Source: CBDCUQ01 sp965222835 (GTDB taxonomy: Bacteria > Pseudomonadota > Alphaproteobacteria > Rhizobiales > Hyphomicrobiaceae). Taken from it: a DNA stretch of 64,000 nt. Below, one piece after another: positions 17,708 through 26,089 of this stretch. The notes under the pieces were generated by a model. The model worked only from the letters and a program-made list of their open reading frames with translations. It had not been told where the DNA came from and did no database searches. How positions within the stretch are numbered: the stretch's first letter is position 1; each line of letters begins with the position of its first letter. Position numbers and translations under genes: made by a program. The stretch spans positions 62,001 to 126,000 of the forward strand of contig CBDCUQ010000004.1 in NCBI GenBank assembly GCA_965222835.1, in the 5' to 3' direction.

Positions 17708-19288
17708 TTAGAAAATAAGGCGACGGGCCCGGACCACGTGTTGGAGATCCTGGACTTTGCTGAGAACAGCATCGGAAACCGGCTCGTCCACAGACACGAC
17801 GCAGATGGCGTCGCCGCCGGGTTTTTCCCGGCCGAGGTTGAAGGTTGCGATATTGACGCCAGCCTCGCCCAAAAGCGTGCCGATGCTGCCAACAAAGCCT
17901 GGTTTGTCCTGGTTGCGCACGAAAAGCATATGAGGCGAGAGTTCAAAGTCCGTCGGAATATCGCGAACCTCGACGATGCGGCCACGCCCGGCGGTACCGA
18001 TGGTGCCGGCGAGAGAGCGTTCGAACTCGGCTGTTCTTACGGTGAGACGGAGTGTTCCGCCGAGGCGCCCGGAATCTGAGCGTGTGACCTCCTCGATCGT
18101 GATGCCGCGTTCGCAGGCAATGGTGACGGCGGAGACCATGTTGACATCCTGCAGCGATGCTCTGAGGACGCCGGCAAGCGCAGCTGCTGTCAGCGGTTTT
18201 GTGTTGAGGCTCGCGACATCGCCCGAGTACTCGAGCCGGATACCGAGAATGCTCGAATCCGTAAGCTGACCGGCAAACGATCCAAGTTGTTCTGCGAGCT
18301 TGACCCAGGGCGTCAATCGCGGTGCGTCTTCTGCGGAAATCGACGGGAAGTTCAACGCATTTGTTACTGCGCCGTCCAAGAGATAGTCCGACATCTGCTC
18401 GGCGATCTGCAGGGCGACCTTCTCCTGTGCTTCCGCGGTCGACGCGCCCAGGTGTGGTGTGCAGATGACGTTGTCGAGCCCGAAGAGAACATTGTCCTTG
18501 GCCGGTTCAACTTCGAACACATCAATTGCAGCGCCCGCGACGTGGCCACTCTTGATTGCTTCAGCCAGCGCATTTTCATCGATCAATCCCCCGCGGGCGC
18601 AGTTGACGATGTAAACACCCTTCTTGCACTTAGCGAGCGTGTCGGCTGAGAGAATGTTGCGCGTCTTATCCGTCAGCGGCGTGTGAAGTGTGATGAAGTC
18701 GGCGCGATCCAGGAGGGAATCGAGCTCGACCTTTTCGACGCCGATCTGAACGGCGCGCTCGGGAGTGAGGAAGGGATCGTAGGCAATGACGCGCATTTTG
18801 AGGCCGCCCGCGAGTTCGGCTGCCACGGTACCGATGTTGCCGCATCCGATGACGCCGAGGGTTTTTCCCATCAGCTCAGTTCCAAGGAACTTCGATTTCT
18901 CCCATCTCCCGGCATGGGTGGAGCGGTCCGCAGCGGGGATCTTTCGCGCCAGCGACATCATGAGGGATATGGCATGCTCCGCCGTCGTAATAGAATTGCC
19001 AAAGGGAGTGTTCGTGACGATGACGCCGCGGCTGGTCGCTGCTTTGACATCCACATTGTCGACACCGATTCCGGCTCGGCCGACGACTTTGAGGCGTTTG
19101 GCAGCGGCAAGCACTTTTTCCGTCACCTTGGTTGCGGAGCGGATGGCGAGGCCGTCGTAGTTTCCGATTTCCTTCTCGAGCTCGTCCTTCGAAAGTCCGG
19201 TCTTTACGTCAACCTCGATGCCACGTTTATTGAAGATGTTGACTGCAGCCGGTGAAAGCGCGTCGGATATGAGAACCTTGGGGCTCAT
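17708..19288 (-). CDS. serA: D-3-phosphoglycerate dehydrogenase
   Basis: A 526-residue long-form PGDH, first enzyme of phosphorylated serine synthesis. Order: N-terminal substrate-binding part, the NAD-binding core (GKTLGVIGCGNIGTVAAELA, about 141-160; catalytic region NCARGGLIDENAL; HLGASTAEAQEKVA), the intervening ASB domain (about 320-445) and a C-terminal ACT domain (FVRNQDKPGFVGSIGTLLGEAGVNIATFNLGR), which suggests serine-type allosteric control. Length matches alphaproteobacterial and mycobacterial enzymes. It follows serC on the same strand after 120 bp, so serC-serA is probably one operon. In a serine-cycle methylotroph this pathway supplies serine for biosynthesis. Confidence 0.97.
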   Translation of the reverse strand: MSPKVLISDALSPAAVNIFNKRGIEVDVKTGLSKDELEKEIGNYDGLAIRSATKVTEKVLAAAKRLKVVGRAGIGVDNVDVKAATSRGVIVTNTPFGNSITTAEHAISLMMSLARKIPAADRSTHAGRWEKSKFLGTELMGKTLGVIGCGNIGTVAAELAGGLKMRVIAYDPFLTPERAVQIGVEKVELDSLLDRADFITLHTPLTDKTRNILSADTLAKCKKGVYIVNCARGGLIDENALAEAIKSGHVAGAAIDVFEVEPAKDNVLFGLDNVICTPHLGASTAEAQEKVALQIAEQMSDYLLDGAVTNALNFPSISAEDAPRLTPWVKLAEQLGSFAGQLTDSSILGIRLEYSGDVASLNTKPLTAAALAGVLRASLQDVNMVSAVTIACERGITIEEVTRSDSGRLGGTLRLTVRTAEFERSLAGTIGTAGRGRIVEVRDIPTDFELSPHMLFVRNQDKPGFVGSIGTLLGEAGVNIATFNLGREKPGGDAICVVSVDEPVSDAVLSKVQDLQHVVRARRLIF

Positions 19289-19408
19289 AACTTGGGATCC
19301 TTGTTGGATACGTCATTAGGGTCTTGGGCGGGTTGGCCCTGCGTATGATGATAAGCTGTCCGAATGCCCTCCAATCCCGCAATTGAGGCCGCGGGACCAA
19401 GGGCGTGC

Positions 19409-20581
19409 CTATCCCGATTGAAAATCCGCGAGCGTCGCCTGGAACGCCCACTCGAGCCAGGGTAGCAGATCTTCGAGATCGCTTTTCTCAATCGTCGATC
19501 CGGCCCAGATCCTCAGGCCCGCGGGGGCATCACGATAGCTGCCGATATCATTGGCTGCGCCTTCCTTGTCGAGGCGCGTGGCAATCTCTTTGGCCAACTT
19601 CGCCTGCATCTCCGCGGGGAGGGACGTTACGGCCGGGTCAATCAGTTTCAGGCAGACCGAAGTATTGGAGCGTGTCGCGGGAACTTCGGCAAGATTTGCG
19701 ATCCAGGGTGTGCGATCGATCCAGTCGAAGAGGATTTTGGCGTTGGCATCGGCGCGCGCGATCAGACCGTCGAGGCCGCCCGCTCCTTCGGCCCAGGCGA
19801 GTGCATCGAGGTAGTCTTCGACGCAGAGCATCGAGGGTGTGTTGATGGTTTCGCCAAGAAAGATACCGTCTTGCAGCTTTCCCATTTTGGTCATGCGGAA
19901 GACTTTGGGAAGCGGCCAAGGCGGGTTGTAGCTTTCCAGCCGTTCGACTGCGCGCGGTGACAGAATCAGCATGCCGTGGGCGGCTTCGCCGCCGAGCACC
20001 TTCTGCCAGGAGAATGTTGCGACATCGATCTTTTGCCAATCGATCCGTTGCGCGAAGACTGCTGATGTCGCGTCTGCGAACGTTAGGCTCTTGCGGTTTT
20101 CTGGAATCCAATCGTAATTCGGAACGCGTACACCCGAGGTGGTACCGTTGGCGGTGAAGATTACATCGCGTTCGAAGTCGATTGTGGTGAGGTCGGGAAG
20201 GTCACCGTAGTCGGCTTCCAGAATTCGGACATCCTCGAGTTTCAGCTGTTTGGTCACGTCCGTGACCCAGCCTTTGCCAAAGCTTTCCCAGGCCAGGACG
20301 TCGATACCGCGTGCCCCCAACATGGACCACAGTGCCATTTCGAAGGCGCCTGTATCCGAGCCTGGAACGATGGCCGCGCGATACCCCTCGGGGAGACCGA
20401 GTATGGACTTGGTCTTGTCGATTGCGCGTTTGAGACGCGCTTTGCCCTCTTTCGCCCGGTGCGAGCGGCCAAGGAACGCATTTTGGAGAGTTTTGACAGT
20501 CCAGCCGGGGCGCTTCGAACACGGACCGGAGGAGAATCTCGGATTGGCCGGGAGGCGCCCCGGCTTTGCAATTGACAACAT
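19409..20581 (-). CDS. serC: Phosphoserine aminotransferase
   Basis: A 390-residue PLP enzyme converting 3-phosphohydroxypyruvate to phosphoserine. It is the alphaproteobacterial/actinobacterial type: RFSSGPCSKRPGW near the N-terminus, GLPEGYRAAIVPGSDTGAFEMALWSMLG, TANGTTSGVRVPN and the PLP-lysine segment ATFSWQKVLGGEAAHGM. The ATG at 20581 is preceded by GGAAGGG at a good distance; the frame is open to 20800 but that extension overlaps the upstream outer-membrane protein gene and has no family similarity. It forms an operon with serA. The leader carries a CCCCTC/GAGGGG stem at 20605-20622. Confidence 0.96.
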   Translation of the reverse strand: MLSIAKPGRLPANPRFSSGPCSKRPGWTVKTLQNAFLGRSHRAKEGKARLKRAIDKTKSILGLPEGYRAAIVPGSDTGAFEMALWSMLGARGIDVLAWESFGKGWVTDVTKQLKLEDVRILEADYGDLPDLTTIDFERDVIFTANGTTSGVRVPNYDWIPENRKSLTFADATSAVFAQRIDWQKIDVATFSWQKVLGGEAAHGMLILSPRAVERLESYNPPWPLPKVFRMTKMGKLQDGIFLGETINTPSMLCVEDYLDALAWAEGAGGLDGLIARADANAKILFDWIDRTPWIANLAEVPATRSNTSVCLKLIDPAVTSLPAEMQAKLAKEIATRLDKEGAANDIGSYRDAPAGLRIWAGSTIEKSDLEDLLPWLEWAFQATLADFQSG

Positions 20582-20630
20582 GTCTCTACCCTTCCAGATA
20601 GCAGCCCCTCGTTGGGGAGGGGTGTCCCGG

Positions 20631-20658
20631 AAACGAAACTGGGCCCTAACGGGCCCAG
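20631..20658 (-). terminator. Rho-independent terminator after the first outer-membrane protein gene
   Basis: A perfect 8-bp GC stem (CTGGGCCC/GGGCCCAG, loop of 4) at 20639-20658 is followed on the minus strand by TTTCGTTT. It begins 32 bases past the stop codon of the barrel protein and just before the serC leader, insulating serC from it. Confidence 0.75.
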
Positions 20659-20690
20659 CTGTCAATTGCGACGATCGTCGGATTATTTGT

Positions 20691-21545
20691 TCAGTTGACG
20701 TTGAACCGGAGACCCGCGCGCAGCTGGTGGTCGTGTGTGTCGTCAATCTCGATTCTGCTGTTGTTGCCCCGGACGCCGATGCCGGAGCTGGCACCTTCAA
20801 CCCACATGTAGCGGTAGCTGAAGTCCAGATCGGTCATGTCGGTCAATTTATAGGTGGAACCGAGCATCAGGGAGAGCGCAACGCTTGCATCATGATGGCG
20901 CAATCGTTCCGTATCGCTATTGCTTGCGCCGCCGCCGATGAGCTGGTCGGTGACGATGGTTCTCCTTGCGATCTCGCGAATGCCGATGCCAAGGCCGGCG
21001 CCGACGTACGGACGGAATCCGTGGTGCTGGGAGAAATCATAGTAGCCGTTGAACATGATTGCTCCGCCGCGCACCGTGGCCGTGTCGTACAAGGTTGACC
21101 TTAGGTTGCCAACGCCGATGAGCAGCGGTGCTCTTCGGCTTCCGCTTATGCGAACCTTGTGATCGGGGAGTGTTTCACCCGTTATGTCGAAACGTAGGTT
21201 GTTGTTCCAGCGGTAGCCGACACCGGCGGCAAAGGTGAAGGCCTGCTTGTAGCTGCTGTCGAGCCAGCTTGGCAGGGTGGACCCGGCGGTGGCCGCTTGA
21301 AGCCCTCCCCCGCCTGTGCCAAGTGCGATGCCGTTTTCGGATGCGTCTGGTGAATCGTTCAAGACCAAGGCCGTATCTAAGCGGAAGTACCATACGGGAT
21401 CGTAGAGCGGGACCGGTATGGGGGCCGGGACCGGTACGCCGGCGTAGTCCGCGCCACCGTAGTACTCTCCGCCAGCAAGAGCCGCAGGGCCCGGTGCTGC
21501 GAGAATGGCAGCGCAGAGTATGAGGCTCTTCAATTGGGCTTTCAT
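20691..21545 (-). CDS. Outer-membrane beta-barrel protein (porin-like, Omp25-type fold)
   Basis: A 284-residue protein with a signal peptide (MKAQLKSLILCAAILAAPGPAALA) and alternating hydrophobic beta strands. Strand-like segments include FAAGVGYRWNNNLRFDITGE, FRPYVGAGLGIGI, DLDFSYRYMWVEGA and the terminal HQLRAGLRFNVN, ending with an aromatic/Asn terminus like other outer-membrane barrels. It is related in layout to the next gene upstream (21824-22642): both have GYRWNN/GRYLTP-like turns, PYVGAGLG/PYLGVGLG strands and a terminal DTHDHQLRAGLRF/DIHAHELRVGLRY strand. Role unknown; such proteins are usually structural or immunogenic outer-membrane components. Confidence 0.82.
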   Translation of the reverse strand: MKAQLKSLILCAAILAAPGPAALAGGEYYGGADYAGVPVPAPIPVPLYDPVWYFRLDTALVLNDSPDASENGIALGTGGGGLQAATAGSTLPSWLDSSYKQAFTFAAGVGYRWNNNLRFDITGETLPDHKVRISGSRRAPLLIGVGNLRSTLYDTATVRGGAIMFNGYYDFSQHHGFRPYVGAGLGIGIREIARRTIVTDQLIGGGASNSDTERLRHHDASVALSLMLGSTYKLTDMTDLDFSYRYMWVEGASSGIGVRGNNSRIEIDDTHDHQLRAGLRFNVN

Positions 21546-21720
21546 TTTCTTCGTTCCTGGTCTGGTGGCCGATTGCTCGTGCCGTTACGTCAACTTGATC
21601 TTCCGGGCGTCTATGCCCGTTCTCCAATCAGGTTGGGTCGCCTCTCTCGACTTTCCCGGGCGGGCTTTCGCCTCTGCCATACGCGTGACCGGGAACCAGG
21701 AACTTCGTTTCGAAACCGGC

Positions 21721-21755
21721 CCGAACCCGAACGCCGCACTGCGGCTTGGTTTCGG
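21721..21755 (-). terminator. Hairpin between the two outer-membrane protein genes
   Basis: An imperfect stem pairs CCGAACCC (21721-21728) with GGTTTCGG (21748-21755), with an inner GCCGC/GCGGC stem and a 3-nt loop (21733-21745). It lies about 70 bases past the stop of the upstream barrel gene. No T-tract follows, so termination is uncertain; it might act as an mRNA-stabilising structure. Confidence 0.35.
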
Positions 21756-21823
21756 TTCTCGGAGGCCGTCCGCTTGAAGCGGCTTCCCCCTACTCAGTGT
21801 CTCACCCCGCTGACGCGCGACAA

Positions 21824-22642
21824 TCAGCGGAAATCGTAACGCAGTCCCACGCGCAACTCGTGCGCATGGATATCTTCGACGGTCGGATCTTCAGAGATTC
21901 TCGTGCCACCTGGTGCACCGGTCATGGTGATCGGTCCGGTTAGGGCTTCTCCGAGGTACAGGAAGCGGTAGCCGACATCGAGATAAAGGTTGCGGCCGGT
22001 ATCGACAGTTACCGGATCGTCCTTGACACCGCCTTGGACCGTTCGTGTTCCGCCGCGCAGCTTGGCGGTGAAGCCGGCCATAAGTGCGCCTGCGACGTGG
22101 GTCTTACTGTCTTCAGCGATTGTGCCCGTGCAACCGCAGACATCGGAAACAGTTCCGGTTGTGGTTTTGTTATGCGTGACACCCAGGCCGACACCAAGAT
22201 AGGGCGAAAAGCGCCCGTCGCGGTTAAAGTCGTAGTAGATGTTTGCCAGTACGACGTCGCTTTCGATGCCAAAGCTGCGGATGCCTGGAAGTGTCGCTAG
22301 GCCGTTTTGCAGCGTTCCGTGGACATCGGCTTCGAATCGATGATCGTAGGTGATATCGCCGCGCAAGGTCGGTGTTAGGTAGCGGCCAATGCCGCCGCCA
22401 AGGGTCCAAGATTCTCCGACGCCGGTACTGATGAGGTCGTAGATTCCATCTTCGACCATGACCGGGTCGTCATGACCGGCGTAGCCGCCGTCAATGCGCA
22501 CGTAAAGGGACGGGCCCGAGGGTGCCATCGCTACGAAGTTGTCCTTTATGCCGCCGCTGTACATGTCGGCAGCCGGAGCCGCGTTCGCTCCGCTAAGGAT
22601 GAGAGCGGCACCCAACAGGAGGGCGGCTCGAGTGGTCCTCAT
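21824..22642 (-). CDS. Outer-membrane beta-barrel protein, relative of the downstream barrel protein
   Basis: A 272-residue protein with a signal peptide (MRTTRAALLLGAALILSGANAAPAADM) and an outer-membrane barrel pattern (LRGDITYDHRFEADVHG, FSPYLGVGLGVTHNK, LYLDVGYRFLYLGEA, and terminal HELRVGLRYDFR with the C-terminal aromatic plus Arg). Residues around 155-162 hold VCGCTG, an unusual Cys pair for a surface loop. The ATG at 22642 follows AAAGGGGAA; a longer frame to 22702 has no leader. The promoter region contains a TTAA-N7-TTAA element, so cell-cycle control is possible. Confidence 0.82.
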   Translation of the reverse strand: MRTTRAALLLGAALILSGANAAPAADMYSGGIKDNFVAMAPSGPSLYVRIDGGYAGHDDPVMVEDGIYDLISTGVGESWTLGGGIGRYLTPTLRGDITYDHRFEADVHGTLQNGLATLPGIRSFGIESDVVLANIYYDFNRDGRFSPYLGVGLGVTHNKTTTGTVSDVCGCTGTIAEDSKTHVAGALMAGFTAKLRGGTRTVQGGVKDDPVTVDTGRNLYLDVGYRFLYLGEALTGPITMTGAPGGTRISEDPTVEDIHAHELRVGLRYDFR

Positions 22643-22735
22643 GACTTCCCCTTTCGTGGAGCGCCGGCGGCAATTGCGTCGGGGCTCGAACGCGCGTCGC
22701 AAATCAAGCTCAAAGGGGAGAGTGATCGATAACGC

Positions 22736-22750
22736 TTAAAGGAGACTTAA
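22736..22750. promoter_or_regulatory. Candidate CtrA-binding site upstream of an outer-membrane protein gene
   Basis: TTAA (22736-22739), seven bases, TTAA (22747-22750), which is the core of the alphaproteobacterial CtrA box TTAA-N7-TTAAC. The trailing C is missing on both strands. It sits 94 bases upstream of the barrel protein start. Regulation is inferred from the motif only. Confidence 0.5.
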
Positions 22751-22884
22751 TTGGTATTTCGTTTTGGGACGCTCGCCTGCCAAAGACGTAAACGAAACGT
22801 TAAGATATGCGCACCCACGTAGACCTGCGACGCGGGCCGCAGAAACAGTAGATTTGGTCTCGGTTTGTGTCGCTCGATTGTGCG

Positions 22885-22904
22885 TCCAGGTGATGTCACC
22901 TGGA
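22885..22904 (-). terminator. Palindrome directly after glmM
   Basis: A 9+9 bp perfect inverted repeat (TCCAGGTGA, TG, TCACCTGGA) begins three bases beyond the glmM stop codon. No T-tract follows on the minus strand. It may block exonucleases or be a protein-binding palindrome for the region upstream of the outer-membrane protein gene. Confidence 0.4.
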
Positions 22905-22907
22905 GTG

Positions 22908-24260
22908 TCAGGCGGCCTTGGCTGCAGCTTTCACGGCCTCAACAATGTCTCCGACGACGCTGTTCACGAGTTTCTCGTCGTCGCCTTCGGCCATGATGCG
23001 AATCACGGGCTCGGTGCCCGACGGACGGATGACCAGCCGGCCCGCCTCTCCGAGCTTGGATTTGGCACCTGAGATGGCCTTCCTGACGCGTGTGTCCTCA
23101 AGCGGTTTGCTGTTTGTATAGCGAACATTCTGGAGAACCTGAGGCAGGGGCGTGAAGCGTGCGCAAACTTCCGAAACCGGTTTCTCGGTGGATACAACGC
23201 AGGCCAGAACTTGCAGAGCGGAGACCAAGCCATCACCCGTGGTCGTAAAGTCCGACAGCACAATGTGGCCTGACTGTTCACCGCCGACGTTGAATCCGTG
23301 CTTGCGCATATGCTCGGTCACGTAGCGATCGCCAACCGGCGTTCGGGCCAGGGAAAGACCGATATCCTTCAGGTAACGCTCAAGTCCCAGGTTGCTCATG
23401 ACGGTCGCGACGATGCCGCCGGCGGCGAGCCTGCCCCGCCGGTGCCAGCTTTCGGCAATGACAGCCATTAGCTGGTCGCCGTCGACGATGTTGCCCTTCT
23501 CATCAACGATGACGACGCGGTCGGCGTCGCCATCGAGGGCAATGCCGATGTCGGCGCGTAGCTCGCGTACTTTGTTGACCAGAGCTTGCGGAGAGGTCGA
23601 GCCGCACTCGTGATTGATATTGCTGCCATTTGGTTCAACGCCGATTTTGATGACCTCAGCGCCAAGTTCCCAAAGGGCTTCCGGTGCAACCTTGTACGCG
23701 GCTCCATTGGCGCAATCGATGACGATGCGCAGACCGCTGAGCTTGAGGTTTCTCGGCAGCGTACGCTTGGCAAATTCAATATATCGCTCTTGTGCGCTTT
23801 CAACGCGTGTCGCGTGGCCGATCTTGTCCGGCGGTGCAAGAAGGTTCGCGGTGTTGGAATCAATCAGCCGCTCAATCTCCTTCTCGACATCGTCGGACAG
23901 TTTGTAGCCGTCCGGGTCGAAGAGCTTGATGCCGTTGTCATCATATGGATTGTGTGAGGCCGAAATCATGACACCGATGTCGGCCCTGAGCGAGCGCGTC
24001 AGCATGGCGACGGCCGGCGTCGGCATCGGGCCTAAGAGGAACACGTCCATGCCGACGGCGGTGAAACCGGACATCAAGGCGGCTTCGAGCATATATCCCG
24101 AAAGACGCGTGTCTTTACCGATCACCACGCGGTGCCGGTGCGTTCCACTCTGGAACAACTTTCCGGCGGCCATGCCAACTTTGAGTGCAACCTCGGATGT
24201 CATGGGGTCGCTGTTGGACAGCCCGCGAATGCCGTCTGTACCGAAGTAGCGGCGTGCCAT
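22908..24260 (-). CDS. glmM: Phosphoglucosamine mutase
   Basis: A 450-residue enzyme converting glucosamine-6-P to glucosamine-1-P for UDP-GlcNAc, the precursor of peptidoglycan and lipopolysaccharide. The N-terminal RRYFGTDGIRG, active-site phosphoserine in MISASHNPYDDNG (Ser 102), metal-binding DGDADR, and the sugar-phosphate-binding RPSGTEPVIRIMAEG segments are present. I prefer the ATG at 24260 (preceded by GGGGG); a second in-frame start is 12 bases upstream. In many proteobacteria glmM directly follows folP; here a two-gene insert on the other strand separates them. Confidence 0.97.
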   Translation of the reverse strand: MARRYFGTDGIRGLSNSDPMTSEVALKVGMAAGKLFQSGTHRHRVVIGKDTRLSGYMLEAALMSGFTAVGMDVFLLGPMPTPAVAMLTRSLRADIGVMISASHNPYDDNGIKLFDPDGYKLSDDVEKEIERLIDSNTANLLAPPDKIGHATRVESAQERYIEFAKRTLPRNLKLSGLRIVIDCANGAAYKVAPEALWELGAEVIKIGVEPNGSNINHECGSTSPQALVNKVRELRADIGIALDGDADRVVIVDEKGNIVDGDQLMAVIAESWHRRGRLAAGGIVATVMSNLGLERYLKDIGLSLARTPVGDRYVTEHMRKHGFNVGGEQSGHIVLSDFTTTGDGLVSALQVLACVVSTEKPVSEVCARFTPLPQVLQNVRYTNSKPLEDTRVRKAISGAKSKLGEAGRLVIRPSGTEPVIRIMAEGDDEKLVNSVVGDIVEAVKAAAKAA

Positions 24261-24602
24261 CTTTACCCCCATTTCCTCAATCCAAAGCTGTGTCTGCTCG
24301 ATCCATTGGCCGCTTACGGCAAATCCCGGCCACGAATCAATATGCCAATAGGCCTGGCGCCGACTTGATCACATAATATATCCGTAGCTTACAAAGGTGA
24401 GGCGTTCCTTATTCTTAGAGTATAGACACCTTATAGAGCTCGGAGGGAGCCCCACGTTAACGGACTGAATAGGCTGGCGCGGAGCGTATTTGAGGCCGCT
24501 TAGAGCCGGTAAATCCCGGTTTGTTGGGACTTTGTGCCGACTTTCGAGGGGTGACTGGCCGTAATAGGCTGTTTAAGGGATGGACGCGGACTAACAGGGT
24601 GG
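24261..24602. promoter_or_regulatory. Divergent promoter region between glmM and the ParA-type gene
   Basis: This 342-bp gap has no convincing gene. Part of it (about 24365-24440) is distinctly AT-rich compared with its surroundings (ATAATATAT near 24374, TTATTCTTAGAGTATAGAC near 24411), as expected for promoters of glmM and of the ParA gene. CCGGTAAATCCCGG near 24512 is a short inverted repeat. I see no RNA gene. Confidence 0.5.
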
Positions 24603-24605
24603 GTG

Positions 24606-25475
24606 ATGTCATTTTTTCTTGCAGTTGCGAACCGTAAGGGAGGGGTCGGTAAATCGACAGTATCTGTGATGCTGGCTCATGCCTTTTCGGTGTGGGGTGG
24701 CAAGCGGGTCCTCATCTTGGATCTCGACTCACAATGTAACTCGTCCATGATCCTTCTTGGCGGTGAGGGCTGGGTCAAAGCGCGGACCGAAAAGAAGACG
24801 GTTGCTGACTATTTCTCCGAAACGTTTGAGGAAAAAGGGCGGCCACCGAAAGACTACCTGGTTAATGGCGTGGGGGATGTTCTCGGATCGGACGGGCGGC
24901 CTCCTTCGCTCTCTCTTTTGCCAGGGTCATTGCTTCTCGACGATGTTCAGGGCGATCTTTTTCTGGCGTATGCGTCGAAGCGTGAGGAGCCTGATATGGG
25001 AAAAGGGCTTCGCGGGTGGTTCGAGGGCTTGCTTCGCCGGTTCGCGCCCGACTTCGATCTGGTCATTCTGGACTGTGCACCGGGGCTCTCCTTTGCGGCT
25101 CTGGCCGCTCTTTATATGGCGAATAAGGTCATTGTTCCTTTTCGCCCCGATTACGTCTCGCTGCACGCTGTCGACCGCGTTGCGCTGATCATAGAGGATA
25201 AGGCTAATCTCGATGACTTGGCTCAGGTTTCGATGGACGGGCGCCGGTATGCGTGTCTTGCGAATTATGTGCGGGACAATCCCCGCGAACGGTTGCTCAT
25301 CGAGGAAACAAGTTTGGCGCATCCCATGCTTGCCACCGAGCTGCCACAACGGGACGGCATAGCCAATGCCTTCGACTGGTTCCCGCAGGCGCGTCTGATC
25401 GAAGAAAAGTATGGCGTTGCGACCGAAGACGTACGCAAGCTCTACAATGAGGCCAGCAAATTAATGAACAAATGA
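24606..25475 (+). CDS. Orphan ParA/MinD-type ATPase
   Basis: A 289-residue ParA-superfamily ATPase. It has the deviant Walker A ANRKGGVGKSTVSVML (about 7-22), the A' strand VLILDLDSQCNSS and Walker B FDLVILDCAPGLS. A basic/variable insert lies around 55-135. These proteins dimerise on ATP, bind DNA or membrane and position cargo. There is no ParB, repA or MinE gene next to it, so it is not the chromosomal parAB locus. The neighbour 48 bp downstream is a small unrecognised protein that could be its adaptor. AGGG precedes the ATG by 6 bases; a GTG three bases earlier is also possible. Confidence 0.85.
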   Translation: MSFFLAVANRKGGVGKSTVSVMLAHAFSVWGGKRVLILDLDSQCNSSMILLGGEGWVKARTEKKTVADYFSETFEEKGRPPKDYLVNGVGDVLGSDGRPPSLSLLPGSLLLDDVQGDLFLAYASKREEPDMGKGLRGWFEGLLRRFAPDFDLVILDCAPGLSFAALAALYMANKVIVPFRPDYVSLHAVDRVALIIEDKANLDDLAQVSMDGRRYACLANYVRDNPRERLLIEETSLAHPMLATELPQRDGIANAFDWFPQARLIEEKYGVATEDVRKLYNEASKLMNK

Positions 25476-25507
25476 TCTCGCGCTCCGCGAGGTCAGGCGA
25501 ATGTTTG

Positions 25508-25516
25508 TGCTATACT
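25508..25516 (+). promoter_or_regulatory. Extended -10 element in front of the small protein gene
   Basis: TGC-TATACT fits an extended -10 promoter element. Transcription would start about seven bases later, at or next to the ATG at 25524, giving a leaderless mRNA. No -35 box and no Shine-Dalgarno are visible. This could give the small protein its own expression apart from the ParA gene. Confidence 0.35.
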
Positions 25517-25523
25517 GAGCGCT

Positions 25524-25940
25524 ATGGACAAGACGAAGAAATCGGACGAAGGCGAGCGGCTCAAGACGTTTTTTCGCGAAACGCTTGCGGCCGACCCGGG
25601 CGTTGACCCGAAAATGGCGGAGGAGCTGGCGGCAAGGTGTGTCGACTCGATCGATAAGGTTCTGACCGCCAAAGGCATTGAGGCGGGGCTGGATGAGGCG
25701 GTGGCTCCCCCCGGGTTCGATCCCTTCGCATTCAGTGTGGTTGCCCTATTGTCGAAATCAGGCCCCGAGGCGCTGCTTCGCGAGCTTGCCAGGATTTCAG
25801 AACCTTCCCATCTGAAGCAGATTGCCGAGGCGCAGCATATTGCCGTCGATCCCAAGCTCGAAGACTTGGATGAATTATGTTTGGCGATCGTGAGGGGCGC
25901 GCAACGGCGCATTGCGGCCAGGCGGGCTGCTGCCAGCTAA
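25524..25940 (+). CDS. Small protein of unknown function, downstream of the orphan ParA gene
   Basis: I do not recognise a family. The 138 residues are mostly helical and charged, with an acidic N-terminal half (KMAEELAARCVDSIDKVLTAKG), a Pro-rich hinge (APPGFDPF, about 61-68), a hydrophobic helix (FSVVALLSKSGPEALLRELARI) and a basic C-terminal tail (AIVRGAQRRIAARRAAAS). No signal peptide or membrane helix is present. Coding is supported by codon-like composition, lack of overlap with other genes and conserved-looking position after the ParA gene. It may be a ParA partner or cargo adaptor; this rests only on adjacency. Confidence 0.6.
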   Translation: MDKTKKSDEGERLKTFFRETLAADPGVDPKMAEELAARCVDSIDKVLTAKGIEAGLDEAVAPPGFDPFAFSVVALLSKSGPEALLRELARISEPSHLKQIAEAQHIAVDPKLEDLDELCLAIVRGAQRRIAARRAAAS

Positions 25941-26089
25941 TGAATTCCCAACTCGTCTTGCCAGCCCGTGTCCTCTCTGCCGCCCTATCGATTGTTGCAA
26001 TGTGTGGGGGCGACGGAAATCGGGTCGTTCGTCCAAAATTGATCAGGCCCTAGCCTATTGGCCGACGCGTGAAGTGCGCGCGTTTGTGC

